Part shown: piece after piece, positions 35,540 through 47,050 of the stretch
How positions within the stretch are numbered: position 1 is the stretch's first letter
Layout of the letters: each line of letters starts with the position of its first letter
Source: Taxillus chinensis
Lineage: Eukaryota > Streptophyta > Magnoliopsida > Santalales > Loranthaceae
DNA length: 64,000 nucleotides
Reading direction: 5' to 3'
Assembly: GCA_023512835.1 (NCBI GenBank)
Contig: CM042091.1
Coordinates: 37,648,107-37,712,106 of the forward strand
Position numbers and translations under genes: made by a program
Notes under the pieces: generated by a model
Told to the model about the DNA's origin: nothing
The model's input: the letters and a program-made list of their open reading frames with translations, nothing else
Databases searched by the model: none

Positions 35540-36702
35540 TGTTGGATCAAACCTAGAATTTGGATAATGCCGTTAAAGCCTTATGTAATTTGATCTGAGA
35601 TCTTTTGTGTTTATTTGATCATTGCAGAAGGTATGTCACTAATCCAAAGATGCACTCGTGAGAGCAAAGCTAAGGACAGGATACATAATCCTGATCCGGA
35701 CAAGAGTTAGTGTCGTCAAACACTTGGTAAATAACCAAGTAACAATAAGTGCGGAGTAAGGAAAATAAATGCGGAGTAAGGATAAGTGCGGAGTAAGGAA
35801 AATAAGTGCGGAGTAAGGAAAATAAGTGCGGAGTAAGGAAAATAGATGCGGAGTAAGGAATCCGGACTTATTACTCGCCCGGAGTAAGGAACTTACATAC
35901 GGAGTAAGGAACTTACACACGGAGTAAGGAACTTACACCCGGAGTAAGGAACTTACATACGGAGTAAGGAACTTACATGCGGAGTAAGGAAGCGCCGACA
36001 CGGACTAAGGATTCTAGTACCGAATAGATACGGAGTAAGCAACCACCGACACGGAGTAAGGTTCCGAGCTTCATTAACTACGGAGTAAGGAAAATTACAC
36101 CGGACCAAGAAGACACCGCTCCAATGAAACCGCATTTAAAGTTATCGGCTCATGCTGTCCCGATGTAAGACGAATGCATTTAGAACAAGAAGAATCTTAC
36201 ACGTGGATCATCCGGATATGTGGACACAACCTTAATTGTATCTCGGAACTCACAAAGACACTTATACTCTTCAAATCCAAGATCTTGAGCTCCACAATCC
36301 GCAGCAGTCAAGGCAGATAGATTACCGAGGGATAGTTAGTGCGGAACGCATTCCGGAACTTCAAGTTCCAAGGTTGTCTCTTAGGAATGTTTTGTATAAA
36401 TATTCATACTTATACTTCATGTAAAAAGTGTGAGCTAGAGCGAAGAAGTGCAAAAATATAGAAAAGGCACTTGGCTAGTGTGTGAATTCAATGTTGTAAA
36501 CAGAGTGTAAGAGAGTGTTTGCTTCTATTTTGTTGTAATCACTTTGTGATAATAAAACAAAATACTTCCACTATCCTGGTTATCTTCCATGAGTGATATT
36601 ATCACTTAAACTAGATAAGTCTTTGTGTCTTGAGAGAAAAGAAAGAGTTCGAATAAGAGCCTATTCACCCCCCCCCCCCTTTTAGGCTCCAAGGGACCAT
36701 CA
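35540..36702 (+). repeat. Element 6 5' LTR (1163 bp)
   Basis: Starts TGTTGGATCAAACC, ends CTCCAAGGGACCATCA. TATAAATA lies at 36395-36402, and a C run of variable length at 36668-36679. U3 is dominated by the CGGAGTAAGG array. Confidence 0.97.
35752..36096 (+). repeat. CGGAGTAAGG array in copia U3
   Basis: Fifteen copies of CGGAGTAAG with 8-14 bp variable spacers (AAAATAAGTG, AACTTACATA and similar), plus related CGGACTAAGG and TCCGGA words. The same array is in the 3' LTR (47264-47600) and, inverted, in 55970-56530 and 58070-58660. It lies about 300-640 bp upstream of TATA. Confidence 0.9.
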
Positions 36703-36704
36703 AG

Positions 36705-36717
36705 TGGTATCGAGCAA
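36705..36717 (+). promoter_or_regulatory. Primer-binding site of Element 6
   Basis: TGGTATCGAGCAA lies two bases after the LTR end. It matches initiator-Met tRNA complement for seven bases and then lacks one A relative to TGGTATCAGAGC, the form kept in Element 8. Confidence 0.8.
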
Positions 36718-36763
36718 GTTCTACTTCGTTCTAAGTAGAGATCCCACTCTTTCAATCTCGGAA

Positions 36764-39120
36764 ATGGCCGAAGAAAGCAGGATGCTTTTCAACACTCGCC
36801 TTAACTCCGGAGGTGCACAGGAGCCCATCCCGAATCGAAGCGGCAGTGAAAATGTCGATCCACCACAACCCGCCGCTACCACCGCTTCTCAACCACGGAG
36901 TTCTGGGTTTACTCTAACGAAACCGCCCAAATTCACACCCGAGCTTTTCTCCCAGGTGGAAAGCTCGCATGAAGATGTTTATGGTTTGCCATGATCATCT
37001 TATGTGGCCATGTCTTCATCAGGAGATTCCAATTCCGATGACTATCGGAGAACATGGCGTAAGGAGGCCAAAGACCGATGCTTGAACTTACCAACGATGA
37101 AAGAGCCTGGCGGTGCGCTAGTGAAAAGGCTCGGCTTATGTTACATCGTCCTTGGATTCCGAAGCTTTCACAGACGTCCAGGGCTGCACGACAAGCAAAA
37201 GCTATTTGGGACAAACCGACAATCCTCTATGAGGGGAGTCAGTCCCGGATACGAGAATGTGATCTGTACTCTCGGACGGAACTTTGAGAGTTTTAATCAT
37301 AAACCGGGCGAATCACTTGAAAGCATCTATCGGAGATTCGGCAAGCTCATACTTGAACCGAAGACTGTCAATGAGCATTACTCTCAATCCCAGATCAATG
37401 ACAAGTTCTTTCGCTCCTTGCCGGATCGCTACTACTCCAAACAACTCCAGGATGCAATCGGACAAAACTGGCAGTATGTTCCCCTTGAAGAACTATATGG
37501 AGAGCTGCGGACTCACGAAGTCAGGTTTAAGTACTCGACGAGAGATGAAAAAATAGCTCGGAAAGAAAAGGGGGTAGCTCTCAAAGCTACCGAATGTCTA
37601 AACATACCGAGGAATGATGATACGGACGTATCCGACAATTCGATTTCGACGAGGAGGAGGAGATAGCCCTTCTTGTCAAATCCTTTGAGCGATTCCTACG
37701 GAAAAGCGAAAAGGGATCGAAGACGCTCATCATCATCGTTCCAACGGAAGGAGCGACCGGAGTCCAGTTCCCAGGAATGTTTCAACCGTGGGAAAACCGG
37801 TCACTGGGCCAAGGAATGCAGGTCCAAAGCAAAGGTGGCCGAGAAAAGTGACAAGGTAAATTCTCGCCGCTCCACCTCGGATAACAGCAAGAGCAAGAGA
37901 AAGGCGCTCGTGACAAAATACATGAGTGGCTCGGAAGAAGAGGAGGAATCCTCGGATGATGAGCCGACCATTAAGCCGAACGTCCGCCTCATGGCAAATA
38001 CCGAGGTACCTTCTATCTCTGAGCTCCTGAGTAAATTAGAATCTCTTACTATTGCATGTGATCATGAAAAGAATGAGAGACTAATAATAACTCAAATGTA
38101 CAAAGATATGGAAAGTCGGAATAAACGTCTCGAATTTACCATTAATAGACTCGAAAAGGACGTCGCGACTCGGGGAAAGGAAGCTTGGTATCATGATCTA
38201 AGAGCTGAAAATCATCTCTTAAATACCAATCTCTCAGGCCTAAAAGTTATAGTTAAAAGACTCGAAAATGAACTGGAACAGGAAAAGGAAATAAATCGTA
38301 AGTGGCTAAAATCCGGGGAAATAGCCTCTACCTTTAGGACCGATCCCTGACGACATTCGAGTCAAACCTGGTCTAGGTTCTGAACCATCAACCTCCATAG
38401 CTAAAGCCACCGAGTGTCCTCCGGATTTCACTCCTAAACTAACCAACTTATATCCCGTTAGTACATCTAAACCGTTGGATGGTTTCATTTCAGGTGGCAC
38501 CATAGTTTATGATCGTGGAACCGAGGTCATTATCGCACTTCCCGAAGCAGTAGCACCCGTAACTAAAGATGAAGGGAAGGCCGCTGCAGTTAAAGCCAAA
38601 ATCGTAGCACCCAAAAAGAAAGACAAGGCTAAGGCCGACGCATTTAGGGCCAAGAGCGCGTCACCCAAACGTAATGGATTAGGCCACGTGGAACAGAGTA
38701 GAAAATCAGTAAAATCTAAGAGACCCGTATCCCCTGTTTGTACTTCACATTATAGTGTCTGTTCCATCCGTAGGGAAATGGGTCATTATCACTATGAATG
38801 TTGGAGTCTATCCGATAGCTGGCTTTGTAATCAATTTCAATCAAATAAAGATCAGTTTTATAAAAGGGGTTCTTCGAGCAAAACAAAATCTAAATCTAAA
38901 AGGAGTGTCTCTCCCAAGAAATCCCAAATAAAAGAAGCAGCTGAAACTAACAAGTTAATGTCAACTTGGAAAGCTAAGAGTCCTAACAAAATCAAATCCG
39001 TAAATGTTGACAATACCGTGCTCACTCTAACCGCCCGAAACAAGTTTGGGCACCAAAAGTGTAAACCGTTGTCTTTCAGGAGCATCTCTGGAATGAATTG
39101 CCGGATCACTTGAAGTTAAA
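36764..39120 (+). pseudogene. gag: Gag of Element 6
   Basis: ATG at 36764 opens MAEESRMLFNTRLNSGG, matching MAKESSMLFNARVNSGG of Element 8. The gag core includes ELTNDERAW (about 37084), GESLESIYRRFGKLIL and SLPDRYY. A zinc knuckle follows at 37778-37819, then an acidic Ser-rich part (SGSEEEEESSDDE), a coiled-coil-like heptad region (ISELLSKLESLTIACDHEK to about 38330) and a Lys-rich tail with a second knuckle-like CSIRREMGHYHYEC (about 38759). Both knuckles have Arg (CGT) where the second Cys is expected. At least four single-base indels split the frame (near 36945, 37080, 37260 and 38345). Confidence 0.85.
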
Positions 39121-40400
39121 GATAAATCAAAGCAAGTGGATCCTTGATAGTGGATGCTCCTGGACATATGACGGGTGACCAGGACTCTACTTGTAGAAGT
39201 TAATGATAAACAAGGTCCATCCGTCTCATATGGCGACAACAGCAAAGGTAAGACTGTCGGGTATGGCACTTTAACTAACGGCTGTGTATCAATCACTAAA
39301 GTTGCACTAGTCGAAGGTTTAAAGCATAATTTGCTAAGTGTCGGTAAACTATGTGACAAAGGATTTCTTGTTTCCTTTTTGTCCAACACCTGTACAAGAA
39401 GAGAAAACTTATCCTGGAGATGTTAAGTTATCCGGATCAAGAGATGGGGACATATACTCAGGTGGTCTTAAGAAATAATTCTTCGACCCTGTATGTTTCC
39501 TCACGAAAGCAACAGATGAAGATAGTTGGTTATGGCACAAGCGATGCGCACATTTGAACTTTAAGACTTTGTCTAAATTAGCATCACTTGATCTTGTCAC
39601 CTGGTCTACCCAAACTCAAGTTCTCCAGAGACACTCTCTCGTCGAGAATGCCAACTTGGTAAAACAGACCAAACACAGCTTTAAGAGCAAATCGGTTAAC
39701 TCAATAATTGCTCCTCTGCAACTTCTTCATATGGACCTATGTGGTCCTATATCTGTTTCATCACTAGCTGGTGCGAGATATACCCTTGTGGTTATCGATG
39801 ATTTCACCCAGATACACATGGGTGATGTTCCTGAAATCAAAGGATCAAACTTTTGAACATCTTGTAGATCTCTTCACTTGGATAAGCAACTCACAAGGAC
39901 CGAGCATTAAATGCATCGGGAGTGATCATGGTACAGAATTTGATTTTTCCGAAATGAGATCATATTGTTCCGAACAGGGCATACAAGATGACCTTTTCTG
40001 CGCCCCGGAACCCCACAACAAAATGGGGTAGCCGAGCGCAAGAATCGAACTTTAGTTGAAGCTGGTAGATCCATGTTAGCGGGGGCAATGCTTCCTCTCG
40101 CCTATGGGTCAAGTTGTGTCCATCGCCCGCTATGTTCGGAACGGAACTCTAATAAATAAATCTACCATGAAAACACCCTATGAGATGTGGAGAGGTCGAA
40201 AACCTTCAATTTCACATTTCGAGCTTTCGGATGTACTTGCTATATCTTGATCAATGGCAAAGAGACCCGGAATAAATTTGAACCCAAATTGATGATGGGA
40301 TTTTTGTCGGGTACTCACTTCATAGCAAGGCTTATCGGGTCTTCAATAGAAAACTTTTTAAAGTTGAAGAATCTATCCATGTAACCTTTGATGAAGCTAA
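39121..40400 (+). pseudogene. pol: Copia protease and integrase of Element 6
   Basis: The protease motif is DSGCSWTYD (Asp at 39146), followed by SYGDNSKGKTVGYG and LKHNLLSVGKLCD. The pre-integrase zinc region is WLWHKRCAHLNF (39530) to about 39665. The integrase core has Asp in HMDLCGPIS (about 39732), Asp in GSDHGTEF (about 39925) and the Glu region at about 40030. TPYEMWRG and FRAFGCTCYI follow. Frame changes near 39420, 39640, 39800 and 40020 and a TGA at 39176 break it. Confidence 0.87.
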
Positions 40401-42478
40401 TCTCGATTGGTCAAAAGTCGGTCCTTCAAATTCTAATCTGCAGATCATAAACAGAAACGTCGATTACTCAAAGTTTATGAATATTCCTGCTACACATCCT
40501 GACTGGTATCCTGACCAACCACGTGGCATCCGCGAAACACAACGGAATTTTATGGATGATGCTACGGATGACTCAGACTCCGGACTACCACTTAGCTCCG
40601 GACTACCACTTAGCTCCGGACAAACTCCTGCAGATACACAAAATTCCGGAGCACCTTCAAGTCCGTCCGGACTAGTTAACACTGAAAGAAACAGTGTTGA
40701 AGAACCAATCAGTTCATCCGTACCTCTAAATACGGAAACATCTACTCCGGACGAAGCCCAACCAGTTGATACAACCGAACCACCCAATCTGGAAGAGCTT
40801 CAAATTGTTCAAGGACAACCAACACACGCACGGAATTATAGATGGACTCGAAACCATCCCTCGGATCAAGTGATTGGTGATCCTACTTGTTGGTGTAAGA
40901 ACAAGAGCAGCCACCTCAAACATGAGTCTTCACTCATGCTTTCTATCTCAAATAGAACCAAAGGTGGTAGATGAAGCTCTTCAGGATTCAAACCGGATAA
41001 AGCCATGCAAGAAGAACTGAATCAATTTAAGAGAAATAATGTGTGGACCTTAGTACCAAGGCCTAAGTCTCGGCAAGTCATTGGCGTTAAATGGGTGTTC
41101 CGGAACAAACTTGATACGGATGGAATAGTAATCCGGAACAAAGCCAGGACTGGTAGCCAAAGGATATCGTCAAGAAGAGGGAATAGATTATGATGAAACC
41201 TTTGCTCCGGTCGCAAAACTTGAGGCAATCCGAATGTTTCGGCGTATGCTTCATATGAAAACTTCATAGTTTATCAAATGGACGTCAAGAGCGCATTCCT
41301 GAATGGAGACCTTTAAGAGGAGGTGTATGTTGAACAACCTCCCGGCTTCATTGAACCTAAGGCAGGACATCTTGTCTACAAACTTCGAAAGCTCTATATG
41401 GTTTGAAGCAAGCTCCCGAGCCTGGTACGACACCTTCGTCGAATTCCTACTTGCTCATAACTTCCAAAAAGGGAAGATAGATACCACCCTATTTCTACGA
41501 CAAGAGAAAGGACACACTCGATCGTACAAATATACGTGGACGATATCATTTTCAGATCAACAAATCCGAAGCTTTGTGAAGAGTTTGCTAAGTTGATGAC
41601 AGGCAAGTTTGAAATGAGCATGATGGGAGAACTGTCCTACTTCCTTGGAATTGAAGTCAAACAATTAAAGGAAGGAATCTTTATCAATCAGGCTAAGTAC
41701 ACTCGCGATCTTATTAAGAAGTTTGGTATGGAAGGTTCATCTCCCGTCAAAACTCCAATGCCTGTCGGTGCCAAGTTAGATCCGGATATGGACGGCATAT
41801 CGGTAAATGTAACTGACTACGAGAGGATGATCGGATCCTTGCTCTATCTTACGACAAGTCGCCCGGACATTATGTTTGCAACTTGCATTTGTGCACGATA
41901 TCAGGCGAATCCCAAGGAGTCACATATGCTTCATGTAAAACGGATCTTAAGGTATCTCAAAGGGACGATGAATTTGGGACTCGGTACCCAAAGGAGTCCA
42001 ACTTCACCTTATCGGGGTACTACGATGCCGACTTCACTGGATGTCGCATCGACCAGGAAAAGCACAAGCGGTACGTGTCGGTTTCTTGGAAATAGATTGA
42101 TCTCATGGTTCAGGAAGAAGCAGAATTCCGTATCAACCTCTCTCTGAGGCGGAATATATCGCTCTCTGGAAGTTGCTACGCACGCCTACTTTGGATGCAA
42201 AGTCAACTTACGACTACGGATTCAACATGTCCTCTATTCCACTTTATCGTGACAACACTAGTGCAATTGCCATCAGCAACAATCCTGTCATGCATCCTAA
42301 GACGAAGCACATTGAGGTCAGGTATCACTTCATACGCGATCATGTTCTTAAAAAGCATATTTCACTGGAACATGTTGCCACCGAAGATCAATTAGCAGAC
42401 ATATTTACAAAGCCCCTCCCTGATGCGAGGTTTTCTGAACTACTCTTCCAACTAGGTATGCTCGACTTCTCTGCATAG
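40401..42478 (+). pseudogene. pol: Copia linker, RT and RNase H of Element 6
   Basis: The linker (40477-40920) holds the repeat GLPLSSGLPLSSG and ARNYRWTRNHPSDQVIGDP. RT starts MQEELNQFKRNNVWTLVPRP (41005). It carries [20 protein letters not shown], the catalytic YVDD at 41533-41544, SYFLGIEVKQ and GSLLYLTTSRPDI. RNase H shows YYDADFTGC (about 42020), YRDNTSAIAISNNPVMHPKTKHIEVRYHFI and LADIFTKPL, ending at TAG 42478. Breaks are a TAA at 41314 (Gln CAA) and shifts near 41150, 41400, 41520 and 42090. Confidence 0.9.
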
Positions 42479-42908
42479 TTTCTCATTTAAATTTCACAAC
42501 AGGATATTCTCTCACAAACTATGCATTGTATGTTTACCGAAAGTAGTAGAAACTCACCGATCGCATTGCTGATCATACTTACCGACTCCACGGTTCCATG
42601 TTTCGATGTTAATCTCAACCTCATATTGGGAGGATGCTTGCGTTTCCCGATCAAGTCGTTTAAAGCTAACATAATTACAGTTTATATGATTTACCTCGGT
42701 CGGATTCATGATCTTCATATCCATTAATCACCACATGATCAAAGCATGTTCATTTAGATTACTCCATTAACATGCATAGTTGAAGGAGTGAAATGGGCTA
42801 GCTTGGAATGCCTGGTGGATGAATACACAAACGCATTCCGATCAGCTTCAAGTATAGTCTTCTAATAAGATAGACAGTCTTGAACTACAAATTGGAACGG
42901 TCAACCGA

Positions 42909-43050
42909 GAGGATTGCACAATCTACGGGGAGAAAATGCTTTATATTTTATTCAAGAATACCCCCGTATATGTCTCATGACCTTTTTCCTTGATTGTCTA
43001 TCTGAGGGGGAGCTTTTCATTGAGAGGATTAAATGATCTACGGGGGAGCA
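42909..43050 (+). promoter_or_regulatory. Clustered internal polypurine tracts of Element 6
   Basis: GAGAGGATTGCACAATCTACGGGG, TGAGGGGGAGC, GAGAGGATTAAATGATC and TACGGGGGAGCAG follow one another. Sireviruses are known for multiple polypurine tracts upstream of the 3' LTR. In Element 5 the same cluster (29330-29520, minus) lies next to the LTR; here it is about 4 kb away. Confidence 0.7.
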
Positions 43051-44148
43051 GCAATGAACCCCTAATATGTCTCGGATTCTCCCTTCTCTACGCTATTACT
43101 TCCGGATCTGGATGGACATGCTTGTTTTAAATCGGAAAAGTGGCATGTGTGGATGTATGTTCTTCCTTCAACCATGCATTTTAATCGATTAATCATCTGC
43201 ATTCTTTTGACATGTGTTCACCTTTTCATCTCACACTCATGAATCCTAATGAAGCCAAATCATTTGACCTTTAATTAATCTTAGCTACTCTTGTTCAACA
43301 AGACGGTTTCGCTTATGTTGACCTATATGAACCTGTGTATTGCTATCGACATATGCCCTGACTCAGTAATATTGATCAAGTTCACATTGCGTACGTCTAC
43401 TACATTCTTAGCCATGCATGAGTTCCGTTTCTTATTAGTTCGGATTATGTTGTTTTTCATTGATTATCTTCTCTAATCCATACTAATCTTTGCCTGTTAA
43501 GCTTTTGTATTTTCAGTATATTTTTATTTAGCTACAGGTTCAGATTTTCTTTGCAATCGTATTGATAAATCCAGTCCATAGTCTCGGATTTGAAGTGTTG
43601 TGGTACTTCTCTTCTCTTCGACTTATTGACCGCAAAGGAATCTACTCTACATTCTCACCAAACTCGTTTACGACGGACAAGGTCTATTATTCATCCGGAT
43701 ACTCTTTCACGAATATTATTAACTCCGGATGAGTGTCGGCTCTTTCCTCCGGACTCCGACTTTGTTCAATTGTGACAATCCACGTATACTCATATGTCGC
43801 ATGCTTTTGAGGAGGAATAATGATGATTCATTAAATGCCTATCTCGGGTTGCACACACACTTCTCCTGGATGGCAACCAGTTGTCATCGCTACTTGGTCA
43901 TGCGGTCTCCACGACATCGTTTTATTCGGAGACGCCTCGATATCCAGACAAATGACATCAGCATGTCGCGCGGGTCCCCACCTCACTCCCACATTCCTAG
44001 ACCCGCCGACATTTGCGGACTTGGTCTTATATGTTCGGATCATTCCTGCGAAGCACGAGTATTGCTTATTTCAAATCCCTAACCCTCTCGTTGCTCCTTC
44101 TACTGTCAAGACCTCACCTTTCCTCTTTTCCTTCCCATCAAATCTGCA
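43051..44148 (+). other. Non-coding interval between pol and third ORF
   Basis: No protein recognised. From 43590 it becomes rich in TCCGGA and GGACTCCG words, and 44090-44148 is a pyrimidine-rich leader before the ATG of the third ORF. Short frames at 43590-44194 overlap each other and show no family motif. Confidence 0.5.
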
Positions 44149-46793
44149 ATGGCACCCAGAATCTTTCTTTCCGGCGTTAATCCTGGCCATCTAGTTGATT
44201 GGAATGCTGTTTCTAATCCTCCGGATTGGTTTCACCATCTTCGCCCTCTTCTTGAAGCCTCGCACATACTCAACCTGGTCTCCAATCCCATCGATCTTTT
44301 TATCGATGACATTCTTGAGTATTACCAACGGATTCGCTGCACTACCGATTCCATAACCTCTCATGTCCGCGGCGAATCCATCATCATCACTCCGGCTGTT
44401 CTCCGCGCCGCTCTTCACCTTCCTCTTGGTGAACCACAGCGTCCGGATGCCGAACCAATGGCGGCTTCTATGGGGTGCACAACCAAAGGGAAGGAATACA
44501 AGGTGAAATCCTTCCAGGGTCGCTATCGATGTATGGCGACTATTCTAAGTCGATGCCTACTAGCTCGCACATCAGCCCTGGACTCAGTTCCGTACGATCT
44601 TCTACTGGCCATGTACGGCGTTTTTGAAGGTCTTCCGATGGATTGGGGGATGTTCTTATTTCGTTTGCTGCTAGAATGGTCCCAAAAACCATTCCTATGG
44701 GCGCATCCTCGGCATTGTCTTCCGGCATCTTCGTCCGGACCATTTCGCCCGAGTTGATGCTGTCTCGTTTCCCTCGGCTCTTTATCTTCGTCACCTTACG
44801 CCGGACGGAAACATGACCGCTCGCCGACCCACGGTAGCTCTCCGCGCCTCGCCCGCCTCGGAACAACAAGGCGGCTACGGTGGTGACCCCTCCGACGCCC
44901 AAGCCCCCGAGGTCGGCTTGGACACCGATCCTCCCGGATTCGGTCCGTAGCTGCGCCCTCCCACTCACGGGCCTCCCGGCCCGGCGTCCGTGCTGAACCG
45001 TCCGAGGTTGCGGGGCCCTCTCAACGCGGTGCGTCTAAAGCTATTTCCTCCGCCCCCTCTGTCGCGATGTTCCCACTCCCTCCACATCCGCTATAGCCGG
45101 CTGCGGTTGATACCCGTTGCCGTCGCCACCGCCGATGTCCCGGCCGCTTCTCCCGAAGCCCCCTTGCCTCCTCTACCTCAACCCCGAGATTACCTTGACC
45201 ATCTCTCCGCCGTCACCTTAACGGACCTCGGCTCCGTTTCAGGTTAGCCCACACCTCCTCCATTCCCGACAACGATCTCCTGGGTGTTTTACACACGCAA
45301 TACCCAATCCCCGGAGACTATGATCATCTGGAATCGGACCACGGCTTTCTTACGCCGGCCGCCATTCCCGATGTGTCGTTCCCTACACCCTCAGGCCCGG
45401 TCCCCGCTACCCGAAGTCCTTCTCCTGCTAAGGCTGGGCCCTCTTCTCCTCGCGCCGCGATTCCCGTAGTTGACTTGTCCTGGTCAAAGCGGGTCTCTTG
45501 CTCCGGATGCCTCCAATGCTCCGGATGCCTCCGAAGCTCCGGATGCCTTCGATGCTCCGGATGCTCCTGCTTCGCCGCTTACTCCCTGCGGACTCCTCGC
45601 CCACCGCACTCCTGCTCCCGTTCATGCGGGGGGAGTCCTCCAAAGCTCCGAGTTAGCCCTTGGGCGTGCCTCTTTGGCACGGTCCACTCCGATGCTGTGC
45701 TTTCCGCTCACTGGACCGCCATGCTCACGCTCAAAGCGCCCAAATTTCCGCCATCGCCGCCAAAGTTGATGCCCTCGGCGCCCAACTACTCTCCGCCCTC
45801 ACCGACTCCTCCACTTCCATTGAGCGAGAAAATGGATCTTGTCGCCACCTCCGTTCATTCACTATCTACTTCCTTCGCGGATCCGGCGCATACGATGGCT
45901 CGTCCTCCCGTTGCTTCCCGGCGATCCTGCCAAACCGGGGGGAGAAAGTGTCATCCGATCCATCTACTCCTTTCGCCCCACAACCATCTTCCCCGGACCG
46001 AGAAGCGACCGCCACTTCGGTGCTTCAGGGAGTTCAAATTCCCAAACGAAGCCGCTTCTCTCAACCTAGCTCCTCTCGCACCTCCGGCTCCTCCTCCATC
46101 CTCTTCATCCGCACTGGTACCTTCCTCCCATCCTATGCGGAGTTTGACCCGTCCGATGCGGATGGAAGCTTGCGCAAGGCAATGAAGGCCTATCTTTGCG
46201 TCGTCTGCCGAGAGAAGATGTCTTTTTGAAATGTATCCTTTCTCTCCGTCCGACATTCGGACTCTTTGTTCGGAGAAAGGACTCTTTACTACAGAAGACA
46301 TTGATAACTTCTCGAGAGTCGCTAAAATGGAGATGAGGCCGTTTCCATCTCTTTACGAAGATGGGCACTTGTTTGAAGTTCTGCCATGTTGGAATGAGGG
46401 CTATCTTCCCGGTGTGGAGTTAATTCAGACTTACATCGACGGAATCGCTGAAGATAGCAAGCCATGGAAAACTCTCTCAACCATCCTCATTCCGTACCGG
46501 ATCATGTCGCCACACTTCATGATGGCTGTCTTCATGATTCAATCCAAGCGAGATGATTCTCATTGATTCTCATCGGATTGTGGAGCACTTCGTTAGGAAG
46601 AATCAATGGGAACCCTCGTGTCTCGGACTAACCAAGCCGTGAAGAAAGCCGGACTATATGAAGAGTTGGGTATCACACCCTGCGCTCTCATCGAGAAACT
46701 CAAGGCGACATTCCGGGGCAAGAAGCAAGTGCCACAACGGCGGATGGAGATAGCTGCGGAGCCTTTGTTTGTCATTTCATCAAATCGTTCTTA
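44149..46793 (+). pseudogene. Third ORF of Element 6, resembling a plant transposon-protein domain
   Basis: ATG at 44149 opens a 202-residue frame (MAPRIFLSGVNPGHLVDW) with FIDDILEYYQRI, ITSHVRGESIIITPAVLRA, LHLPLGEP and YDLLLAMYGVFEGLPMDWG. This pattern (VRG, Ile-rich strand, LPxG, LLLMY..LP.DWG) resembles the putative plant transposon protein domain found in retroelement accessory ORFs; the match is from memory and moderate. After a break near 44750 a Pro/Ser/Ala-rich part follows, with APDAS repeats at about 45500-45580. A charged C-terminal part lies at 46231-46563 (YPFSPSDIRTLCSEKG, GVELIQTYIDGIAED) and 46606-46793. No signal peptide or membrane segment is evident. Sireviruses often carry a putative envelope-like ORF here, but I see no envelope feature. 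Confidence 0.6.
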
Positions 46794-47050
46794 ACTGTGG
46801 ACAAACATTGGAGCCAACACTCCACCTTTACGATCGACCAGACAATGGAGCTAAGAGAGAAGGCAGCAACTATGATCTTCAAGTATAGTAAGCCTTATGT
46901 ACCTTAGTGAAAAATCTATATTAAGGCTGATTTGTATTTAGTTGCTGATCAATGAAATTGGTTGTGTTGTGTATTTCGTATGATATTCGTTTGCATCGCT
47001 TACAGGATCAGATTACAAAGGGTTTAGGCATATCCATAATTGGGGGAGAT
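46794..47050 (+). other. 3' untranslated end and terminal polypurine tract of Element 6
   Basis: No coding. TTGGGGGAGAT (47040-47050) abuts the 3' LTR and is the likely plus-strand primer. Confidence 0.7.

Noticed and set aside
35752..36096. Regular short repeats with spacers that look like a CRISPR array
   Set aside because: The repeat unit is only about 9-12 bp, the spacers are themselves repetitive, it lies in a copia LTR in both LTR copies, and the sequence is plant; no cas genes are present.
45373..46185. 270-residue frame overlapping the third ORF of Element 6
   Set aside because: Pro/Ser/Cys-rich reading of GC-rich sequence that overlaps another frame with cleaner APDAS repeats. Which frame is real cannot be settled by eye, so I list the region as one broken gene.
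44149..46793. Retroviral envelope gene
   Set aside because: Position fits the envelope-like ORF of Sireviruses, but there is no signal peptide, cleavage site or membrane anchor visible, and the N-terminal domain looks like a plant transposon accessory protein.
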